Positions 42,154-48,942 of a stretch of 64,000 bases of DNA are shown piece after piece. The DNA is from Streptomyces sp. NBC_01341 (GTDB lineage: Bacteria; Actinomycetota; Actinomycetes; Streptomycetales; Streptomycetaceae). The notes below the pieces were generated by a model that saw only the letters and a program-made list of their open reading frames with translations, was not told where the DNA came from and did not search any database. Every line of letters begins with the position of its first letter. Position 1 is the first letter of the stretch. Both the position numbers and the translations under genes were made by a program. The stretch spans positions 1,612,001 to 1,676,000 of the forward strand of contig NZ_CP108364.1 in NCBI RefSeq assembly GCF_035946055.1, written 5' to 3'.

Positions 42154-43452
42154 ATGACGGCCTCCCAATCCCGTAGTTCCGACAGCACGTCCGCGAGTGC
42201 CGCGGTCTCGGAGGAACCTCAGCCGACTGCCCCGGACCCGTCCGAGGGCGTGGGCCAGTCCGCATTCGCCGCCTTGACACCGGTCGCCGAGGTCAGCCCC
42301 GAGGCCCCTCGCACGGGGCAGGCGGAAAAGGCCGCCTCCACCGACGAATCCGCCACGGAATCCGGCGCGGAATCCGCTGCAGAATCCGCTGCCGAATCCG
42401 CCGCCGAATCCAGTGGCGAGCCGGACCCGGACACTGCCACCAAGGCGGCCGCGGAAGTGCCGGAAGCCGAGCAGTCGGCGCTCGTCGCCGCGGCGGCGAC
42501 CGACCCGTCCTCCGGCGGGACGTCCGCGAATACGGCGACCGCCACCAGGCCGGGCCGCCCCCGTAAGAGTCTGCTGGCCGGGGCCGCGATAGCGGGCGCC
42601 CTGCTTCTCGCCGTCCCGTTCCTGGTGAACAGCGGTGACGGCGGTCATCGTTCGAACCGCGCCGACCCCCAGTCCGGCACCGCCCTCGGAGGCGGGGAGC
42701 CGGGGATGCCCGGTTCCTTCAGTTCGGCGGCGCCGAAATCCAGAGTCCCCGGAGGGGCACCGTCCCTCGTGGCCGTGGACGGCAAGTCCGGGCTGGGACC
42801 GCTCCCGGGCGGGGGGTCCGGTGCCAGTGAGAAACCCGGTGCCGGAGGAAAACGGGGTGTCGCAGGAAAGCCCGATGCCGGAGGAAGTAAAGGGTCCACG
42901 GCTCCCGCCTCGAGCAGCACCGGAAAGCCCGCCGGCACGACTTCCTCGTCGGGGAACGCTGTCGCAGGTGGGGGCGTAGCGGCGGGTTCGCCGGTCTCGG
43001 GCACGGGATCGTCCGGCTCATCCGGGTCGGATGTCCCTGCCCAGCCGGCGCCCGCCGCCCCGGCCACTGTCGTCACAGGTGTCGCGATCCGCAGTCACGA
43101 CTCCGGCCGCTGCATCAGCGCCGGGCCGGGCCTGGACGGCACGCAGCTTCAGATCTGGACCTGCAGCGGTTCCTCTGCCGAGGCGTGGCAGATCAAGTCC
43201 GACGGTACGATCCGGGCGTTCGGCAAGTGCATGGACCTCGCGGGGGCCTCGACCAGAAACGGCACGACGGTCCAGCTTGCCAACTGCAACGGCGGCTGGG
43301 CCCAGCAGTTCCGCCTCAACTCCGCACACGACCTGGTCAACCCGCACGCTGACAAGTGCGTGGACGTCTTGGACGAGATGACGGGCAACGGCACACCGCT
43401 CCAGCTGTGGAGCTGCAACGGGCACGACAACCAGAAGTGGAGCAAGGGCTGA
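42154..43452 (+). CDS. Single-pass membrane protein with C-terminal ricin-type lectin domain (432 residues)
   Basis: The N-terminal 135 residues are Ala/Ser/Glu-rich and include a run of SAAE units made by 12-base repeats near 42360-42415. They are followed by RPGRPRK and a transmembrane helix (LLAGAAIAGALLLAVPFLV, about residues 143-161). Outside lies a Gly/Ser/Pro linker of about 145 residues, then a ricin-B lectin domain (about 308-432) with three repeats marked by LQIWTC, VQLANC and LQLWSC and paired Cys residues. It should be a type II membrane protein presenting a carbohydrate-binding domain at the surface. The gene shares the operon with the T7SS-associated gene and ends at a strong hairpin. 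Confidence 0.88.
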   Translation: MTASQSRSSDSTSASAAVSEEPQPTAPDPSEGVGQSAFAALTPVAEVSPEAPRTGQAEKAASTDESATESGAESAAESAAESAAESSGEPDPDTATKAAAEVPEAEQSALVAAAATDPSSGGTSANTATATRPGRPRKSLLAGAAIAGALLLAVPFLVNSGDGGHRSNRADPQSGTALGGGEPGMPGSFSSAAPKSRVPGGAPSLVAVDGKSGLGPLPGGGSGASEKPGAGGKRGVAGKPDAGGSKGSTAPASSSTGKPAGTTSSSGNAVAGGGVAAGSPVSGTGSSGSSGSDVPAQPAPAAPATVVTGVAIRSHDSGRCISAGPGLDGTQLQIWTCSGSSAEAWQIKSDGTIRAFGKCMDLAGASTRNGTTVQLANCNGGWAQQFRLNSAHDLVNPHADKCVDVLDEMTGNGTPLQLWSCNGHDNQKWSKG

Positions 43453-43466
43453 GCATCGCCCCCTCC

Positions 43467-43522
43467 CACAGACGCGCGCCCGCTGTGAAGCCGTACGGCT
43501 TCACAGCGGGCGCGCGTCTGTG
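43467..43522. terminator. Perfect 56-base palindrome, terminator after the lectin gene
   Basis: Beginning 15 bases after the stop, 43467-43522 is a perfect inverted repeat centred on gtac, giving a stem of 26 bp with a 4-base loop. There is no U-tract. It is the strongest hairpin seen in the window and should end the T7SS-associated transcript. Confidence 0.92.
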
Positions 43523-44116
43523 ATCACGGTAGCGCGGTGAACCCGAGGGTGGGGACGACGTCGGCTGCCGTGCGTAGGAGTTCCAGTGGCTGTGACTGCA
43601 TCCCCGCCACTGTGGTGCGGCGTGGCCGCGTTCCTGGTTGTCGGCAATGAGGCCCCACCCGGAGTCTGGCCTGGAGTCAGTCAAGCGACTGTCAGGCCCG
43701 GTTGCTCGATCGCGATGCGCACAGGTGTACCGGGTAAAGGCGCGACAAAGCCTTATATCTGTTCATGCAAGTATCTCGTATGGGGCGGCAGACCTCATCC
43801 TCCACCTAACTGCACAGGTGTGCCCGTCGCACACAAATGGTGTCATTCCTTGACGACAAATATGTGAAGGTGTCGCGCAGGTTTGTGGGTACTCGATTGG
43901 CAAGGCGGGATGGGGGCACAAGGATGCGTCCGTTGCTCATCATGTTTCACGACTCCTGGCCCGTGGAGTCGGAAGCTCCCTCCTGAATGCGAAGCGCTTC
44001 TTGTCTGCACAGCCCTCCTGTCCGGTCGCCACTGCACCTGACCAGGCTCGTCGCTCCTCCGACGTGTCTCCACCGCGACCCTCTCCCGTCCGCGTTCTCC
44101 CGGGCGGTGGCTGGAG
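43523..44116. other. 594-base intergenic region without a supported gene
   Basis: No open frame here has both a ribosome site and codon bias. The segment 43700-43900 is clearly more A+T-rich than its surroundings. The right part must carry the flavohemoglobin promoter. I looked for an NsrR-like inverted repeat and found none convincing. The left part could be a degraded coding remnant. Confidence 0.5.
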
Positions 44117-45301
44117 ATGATGCCCACGCCGCCCACGGACCGGGAGGTGTCCTTGGTGCGCTCCAGTCTCGCCGTGGTCGCCCCGCAGGCCGCGGAGCTG
44201 ACGGTGTACTTCTACGCGATCCTGTTCGCCCGGTATCCCGAGGTCCGGAACCTGTTCCCCGACAACATGGACGTTCAGCGCGACCGGCTGCTGCGCGGCC
44301 TGCTGCGCATCATCGACCTGGTCGACGACGTGGACAACCTGGTCGCGTTCTGCTCGCGGCTAGGACGTGACCACCGCAAGTTCGGGACCATGGACGCCCA
44401 CTATCCCGCGGTCGGCGAGTGCCTGCTCGCCGCCCTGGCCCGCTACGCGGGGCCGGCCTGGGACGAGGAAATCGCCACCGCGTGGACTCGCTCCTACGCC
44501 GTTGCCGCCCACGTGATGATGGCAGCCGCCGCCGACGACGTCCGCCTGCGCCCGGCGACCTGGGAAGCGCAGATCATCAACCATGCGTACCGCGGGCACG
44601 GAATCGCAGAAATCACTGTTCGTCCCGATCTGCCCTACCCCTTCGTGGCCGGGCAGTACGCGAGCATGGAGACCCCCTGGCACCCACGCGCCTGGCGGCA
44701 CTACTCCCCCTGCCACCCCCCGCGTTCGGATGGCACCCTGACCTTCCACGTGCGTGCCGTCCCCGACGGGCCGGTAAGCAGCGCCCTGGTGTACCACGCC
44801 ACACCGGGTCATACCGTGCGGCTGGGGCCGCCACAGGGCGACATGACACTTGCGTCGGCAGGCGACCGCGATCTGGTGTGCGTGGCGGGCGGTACCGGCC
44901 TCGCCCCGATTCGTGCCCTGCTGGAGGAAGCCGCCCTCCACGAGATGCGCCGGTACGTCGACCTGTTCGTGGGAGCACGCACCGCCGAGGAGCTCTACGG
45001 CCTGGACGACATGCTGCGCATGGCTCAACGGCACCACTGGCTGACGGTCCGAGCATCCGTTTCCCACCAGGAGATCCCCGGCCAGCAAGGAACGCTCCCC
45101 CAGGTTCTGCGCGAATTCGGTCCCTGGGACCGGCACGAGGCCTTTCTGTGCGGACCCCCGGTCATGGTCACCACGGCGGTCGACACCCTTCTGCGCCAGG
45201 GCACACCACGGGCGCACATCCATCACGACCCGATCGACACACCCGTCCTCACCGCTCCCCTCACGCACCCGCGAACCAGTCTGGAGAACGCCCCCCTGTG
45301 A
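44117..45301 (+). CDS. hmp: Flavohemoglobin, nitric oxide dioxygenase (394 residues)
   Basis: Flavohemoglobins oxidise NO to nitrate using O2 and NAD(P)H. A globin domain occupies residues 1-140, with Tyr33 in TVYFYAILF (B10 position) and proximal His86 in GRDHRKFG. A ferredoxin-reductase FAD domain has the flavin motif WRHYSPC, and the NAD domain has VAGGTGLAPIRALL and FLCGPPVM. The length is typical. Two adjacent ATGs (44117, 44120) are poorly spaced from GGAG, and a GTG at 44156 with GGGAGG upstream is a possible alternative start. The last codon overlaps the next gene (GTGA), so the two are translationally coupled. Confidence 0.92.
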   Translation: MMPTPPTDREVSLVRSSLAVVAPQAAELTVYFYAILFARYPEVRNLFPDNMDVQRDRLLRGLLRIIDLVDDVDNLVAFCSRLGRDHRKFGTMDAHYPAVGECLLAALARYAGPAWDEEIATAWTRSYAVAAHVMMAAAADDVRLRPATWEAQIINHAYRGHGIAEITVRPDLPYPFVAGQYASMETPWHPRAWRHYSPCHPPRSDGTLTFHVRAVPDGPVSSALVYHATPGHTVRLGPPQGDMTLASAGDRDLVCVAGGTGLAPIRALLEEAALHEMRRYVDLFVGARTAEELYGLDDMLRMAQRHHWLTVRASVSHQEIPGQQGTLPQVLREFGPWDRHEAFLCGPPVMVTTAVDTLLRQGTPRAHIHHDPIDTPVLTAPLTHPRTSLENAPL

Positions 45302-45960
45302 CGCATCACGACGCCACCACCTCCCACGGAGAACGCCGGCTGCAAGCGCACCTGGGGAGCCGAGAGCGAGCCGATGCCTTCTACGGCCGGCAGGTCCACG
45401 CACACCTCACCGCGGCTATGCGCGAGTTCATCCAGCGCCAGTCCATGGTCTTTCTCTCCACGGCCGACGCCCGTGGACAGTGCGACGCAACGTTCCGCGC
45501 GGGCCCCCCGGGCTTCATCGCCACGCTGGACGACCGAACTTTGGCCTACCCGGAATACCGGGGCAACGGCGTCTTCGCCAGCGCGGGCAACATCACCGAA
45601 AACCCCCACATCGGACTGCTCTTCATGGACTTCACCCACGATCACATCGGGTTGCACGTCAACGGCTCCGCCGGACTCGTCAGCGACCACGAACTGCGCG
45701 GCGCCCACCCCTACCTACCCACCGACACCGCGCCCGGCCGCAGGCCCCTCATGTGGACACTGATCAACGTGCACGAGGCCTACGTACACTGCTCCAAACA
45801 CATACCGCACCTCGAACCCGCCCCCCGGACAGCATCCAGCCCCAAGCGCCCCAAGGACGCCGACTACTTCGTCGAGGAACACACCGCAGCAGCCACCATG
45901 CCCGGGCTCGGCGAAAGCGGCCCCCTCGAGCAACTGCACCCCGGAATGGTCGACCTCTGA
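45298..45960 (+). CDS. Pyridoxamine-5'-phosphate-oxidase-family protein (220 residues)
   Basis: The GTG start overlaps the stop of the flavohemoglobin gene by four bases. The split beta-barrel flavin-binding fold is seen from about residue 40: QSMVFLSTADARGQCDAT, then LDDRTLAYPEYRGNGVFASAGN and HIGLLFMDF. The family binds FMN or F420; the true substrate cannot be read from the sequence. The tight coupling suggests a joint redox or nitrosative-stress role, perhaps as an electron partner. No membrane segment is present. Confidence 0.85.
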   Translation: MTHHDATTSHGERRLQAHLGSRERADAFYGRQVHAHLTAAMREFIQRQSMVFLSTADARGQCDATFRAGPPGFIATLDDRTLAYPEYRGNGVFASAGNITENPHIGLLFMDFTHDHIGLHVNGSAGLVSDHELRGAHPYLPTDTAPGRRPLMWTLINVHEAYVHCSKHIPHLEPAPRTASSPKRPKDADYFVEEHTAAATMPGLGESGPLEQLHPGMVDL

Positions 45961-46219
45961 CCCCGAACCCGCAGGCGGTACGGCAGACGGGGGAGGCTGA
46001 CCGCCCACCTCCTTCGCCGGCAGCAGGTAGGCTCACACCGCAGGTGACCACCCGCGTCCCGACCCGTGACCACGAGGCTCGCCTGCATGCCACTCTCCGC
46101 GGCACCCGTCCCGCTCACCTGACTTGAAGCCCGATCGACAGCCCGGGCATGCGGGGCAGGAGCGTCGCGTGAAACCGCAGGATCTCTCCGGCGTCCCCCG
46201 CGAGACGCTGCGGAGGAAG

Positions 46220-46233
46220 ACACACACACACAC
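46220..46233. repeat. Short (AC)n dinucleotide tract
   Basis: Seven AC dinucleotides lie 21 bases upstream of the DUF6461-like gene. Such tracts are uncommon in a G+C-rich genome and could change length by slippage, altering promoter or leader spacing. Confidence 0.8.
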
Positions 46234-46254
46234 CGGTAGTGAAAGAGGTCGATG

Positions 46255-46905
46255 ATGCCTACGCCTGGCTTTCCGCCGAGCACGCTTGATTCCGAAGGAA
46301 CGCCGATATGGATCACTGATCTGGCCACCGGTGACCCGGGCCACGTCCTGCACGTCGCGCGCGGCATCGAACCGGCGGAAGCGCTGGAAGTGCTGGGTGC
46401 CAAGCCGGGGTTGATCCAATCCTGCGAACTGCCCGACAGTAAGCCGGACGAGTGGACGTCACTGCCGTGTGCGGCTCTTGGTATCGAACCGGGAACCTCT
46501 GCGGCGCTGTTGGCGGGACGCGTCGGCGAGTGGACCTTCGTCTACGACGACTCCGGGTTCACCTGCGACGACGACGCGGCGACGAAGGCGCTGTCCGCCG
46601 ATGGGCGCACAGCGGCGACAAGCGCGTACACCATCAACGCAGACGCCAGTCTCATCTATGCCGTCGGCGGAGAACAGGTCGAGTGGGTCGACGTCGACGA
46701 CCTCAATCTGGAGGAGGACCTTCCCGGCATGCCTGCCGAACTGCGTGCGGCATTCGAGGCTGCCGGCAACGTCCCGACGGAGGACTTCGAGCCCGGCCAG
46801 GCCGACGGCATTATCGTCATGCGTGCCGCCTGCGCTCTGGCGGGCCTTGCGCTCACCCTGGAGGACATACGCCGAATCCCTCTGCTGGTCGTCCCGTTCG
46901 GCTGA
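46255..46905 (+). CDS. DUF6461-like hypothetical protein (216 residues)
   Basis: Two adjacent ATGs occur at 46252 and 46255; the second has better spacing (6 bases) from AGAGG. The order of elements, GHVLHVARGIEPAEALEVLG, then GEWTFVYDDSGF, then SAYTINADASLIYAVGGEQVEWVD, and a C-terminal helix with AGLALTLEDI, fits the DUF6461 group common in Streptomyces. It is acidic and cytosolic, with no catalytic motif. The gene stands alone in its own transcription unit. The function is unknown. Confidence 0.7.
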   Translation: MPTPGFPPSTLDSEGTPIWITDLATGDPGHVLHVARGIEPAEALEVLGAKPGLIQSCELPDSKPDEWTSLPCAALGIEPGTSAALLAGRVGEWTFVYDDSGFTCDDDAATKALSADGRTAATSAYTINADASLIYAVGGEQVEWVDVDDLNLEEDLPGMPAELRAAFEAAGNVPTEDFEPGQADGIIVMRAACALAGLALTLEDIRRIPLLVVPFG

Positions 46906-47370
46906 CGATTCCCGGACGGCGTCCGAGAAGGGCTGCTGCCTTGCGGGCTGCCAGGTGCAGGTCGGGACGGCCGCCCATGTCCAGCTCGCGGCGGTCGCAA
47001 GTCAGTGCGTCCGGAGCAGTGGGGCCGGCGGCCGTCCGTGTCGGTGAGTACGTCGGCCCACTTCGGCTCGACCAGGACCTGATCGGTGGGCCAGGAGCGG
47101 CCGAGGACGCCCGGTGCGAGTGGTCGCCGTCCGCCGTGCACGGCGGTCACCTCGATCCGTAGGGCCGCCCCGGGGCCGCAGGGCAGCACCGGCTCGGAGT
47201 CCGGCCCCGGCGCCCACCCCTCCGGGTCACGGCGTCGGCCGCCGGCTCGGCGACGACCCGGCCCGCCACATCGGACAGTTCAGGAGACGTAATTCGCGCG
47301 CCCCGCACAGAGTCCGCAGCCTACGATCACCCGGCACAGCTGGTGAGACGCGGGAATGTGTGAGGACAGC
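46906..47370. other. Intergenic region of about 465 bases, possible gene remnant
   Basis: No intact gene is supported. On the minus strand a frame near 47040-47190 reads EVTAVHGGRRPL and VLVEPKWADVLTD, which looks like a fragment of a real protein, but it continues without sense and shifts frame. A decayed coding sequence is possible. The right end carries the promoter of the HEAT-repeat gene. Confidence 0.4.
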
Positions 47371-48777
47371 ATGGACGGGATGGTCGCAGCAGCACGCCTC
47401 GCGGAAGGCGCGCCGCTTCACAGCACGCTCGATGCCGACGACCCCGGCGACTGGCTCGCTCTGGACGCGGGAGCACGTGCGACCGTGTGGTTCCGGTCGC
47501 GGTACGTGGCGGAGTGGGAGCACTCCGCTCCGCTGCCCGCCGACCTCGCCCAACTCGACGAGTCCCGGCTCGCCCTGGCGCTCTGCCACCGCGACGGGCG
47601 CATCCGCCAGGAGGCGGTGCGTCGGTCGGCCCGGCACCCCGGTCTGCTGCCGTTGCTCGTCATCCGCTGCACCGACTGGGCCGAACCGGTGCGGAGGGAC
47701 GCCCGGCGCCTGCTGCGCGAGGTCCTGGATGCGGATGCGGCGGTCGACCTCGCCCCGTTCATCCTTCGTGTCGGCCGACGGGACAGGGGCGCCTTCGGCG
47801 TCGAGGTGCTCGGGGAGGTCATGGCCCGGAAAACACATGGGCGACTCGCGGACCTGCTCGGCTCTCCCCACCGCAGCGTACGGCGGTTCGCCTATCGGCT
47901 GGCCGTCGACGGCCGGCGGCTCGGCCCCGCCGAACTGGCGCGCGCGGCCACCCAGGACGAGGACACCCTGATCCAGGACCTGTGTGCCACAGCGGCGCTC
48001 GCGGCGCTGCGCGACGAGGAGGCGTACGAGGACGTTCTGCCGCTCCTGCTGGCCGCACGCAACCCGCGTACCCGTTCGGCGGGTGTGACCGCGCTGCGGC
48101 AGGCGGGGCGGCCGGAGCAGGCGGAGCGGTTCCTCGGTGACCGGGCCGCACTCGTGCGCGCTTGCGCCCGGTACGTCGTGCGACAGCGTGGAGGCGATCC
48201 GGCGGCCTGGTACCGGAATCGGTGTTCGGCACCGGATGACCTCGAGGTGCCGCCCGGTGCTGTCATAGGGTTGGCCGAGTGCGGGGAGCACGCGGACGCT
48301 GCGCTGCTGTGGCCGTTGCTCGCGCACCCGGCGGCCGGGGTGCGAGCGCGGGCGGTGGCCGGTCTGAGGGCGTTGGACTGTGCGGACGTGGAGCGCCTGC
48401 GGCCGCTTCTCGATGATTCCGCCGCCGGCGTCGTGCGTGAGACCGCCGTCGCCCTTCTGCCGTCAGCGGAGCGGCTGCCCGCCGACTGGCTGCTGGAACG
48501 CACTGGATCCGAGCGGCCTCGTCACGTCCGGGTCGCGGCGTTCCGGCTGCTCGTCGCTCGTGACGGGGTCGTGGCGCTGCGTGCCGCGGTCGGGCTGCTG
48601 GACGACCCGGACGTGAAACTGCGCGGCTGGGCGGGACAGTCCGTCCAGGGCTGGCATCCGTCGGCACGGGAGCCGCGCGGCAACGCGGAAGTCGGGGAAC
48701 TGTTCGACCGGAGTCGGCACCTCTTCAGTGACCAGGTGCGACGTCGGCGCAAGCAGGAAGCCGGGCTGGACGGCTGA
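47371..48777 (+). CDS. HEAT-repeat protein (468 residues)
   Basis: The start is set at the ATG at 47371 because GAGGACAGC precedes it; a frame start at 47356 has a weaker site. The whole protein is built of short helical pairs with the HEAT pattern, for example DGRIRQEAVRRSARHPGLLP, EPVRRDARRLLREVL, AAGVRARAVAGLRALD and PRHVRVAAFRLLVARDG. The last visible repeat ends in a basic tail. Such proteins act as scaffolds. It is convergent with the five-gene MoxR operon that follows and not clearly linked to it. Confidence 0.85.
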   Translation: MDGMVAAARLAEGAPLHSTLDADDPGDWLALDAGARATVWFRSRYVAEWEHSAPLPADLAQLDESRLALALCHRDGRIRQEAVRRSARHPGLLPLLVIRCTDWAEPVRRDARRLLREVLDADAAVDLAPFILRVGRRDRGAFGVEVLGEVMARKTHGRLADLLGSPHRSVRRFAYRLAVDGRRLGPAELARAATQDEDTLIQDLCATAALAALRDEEAYEDVLPLLLAARNPRTRSAGVTALRQAGRPEQAERFLGDRAALVRACARYVVRQRGGDPAAWYRNRCSAPDDLEVPPGAVIGLAECGEHADAALLWPLLAHPAAGVRARAVAGLRALDCADVERLRPLLDDSAAGVVRETAVALLPSAERLPADWLLERTGSERPRHVRVAAFRLLVARDGVVALRAAVGLLDDPDVKLRGWAGQSVQGWHPSAREPRGNAEVGELFDRSRHLFSDQVRRRRKQEAGLDG

Positions 48778-48942
48778 GCTCTCGTACACCGGGTCAGGAG
48801 CGACCGCGAGCAGAGCCTGCAGCTCGCCGGTCCGCCCGACCAGGACCATGGTCACTCCCGGGTGTACAGGAGCTGAAGGTGGAGGGCGAAAGTACCTCCG
48901 GCCGTGCCGGGCGTCCAGCGCCACTTCGATCGGTGCGCAGCC

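Noticed and set aside
43586..43867. Plus-strand frame of 93 codons before the flavohemoglobin gene
   Set aside because: No ribosome site, poor codon bias, many Cys/Trp/Pro residues and no recognisable pattern.
43523..44116. NsrR-type operator before the flavohemoglobin gene
   Set aside because: Several A+T-rich stretches were examined but none forms a convincing inverted repeat with the known Streptomyces NsrR consensus.
46906..47189. Remnant of an ATP-dependent DNA ligase, suggested by EPKW
   Set aside because: Only four residues match the ligase active-site region, the catalytic Lys-Asp-Gly context is missing and the sequence shifts frame.
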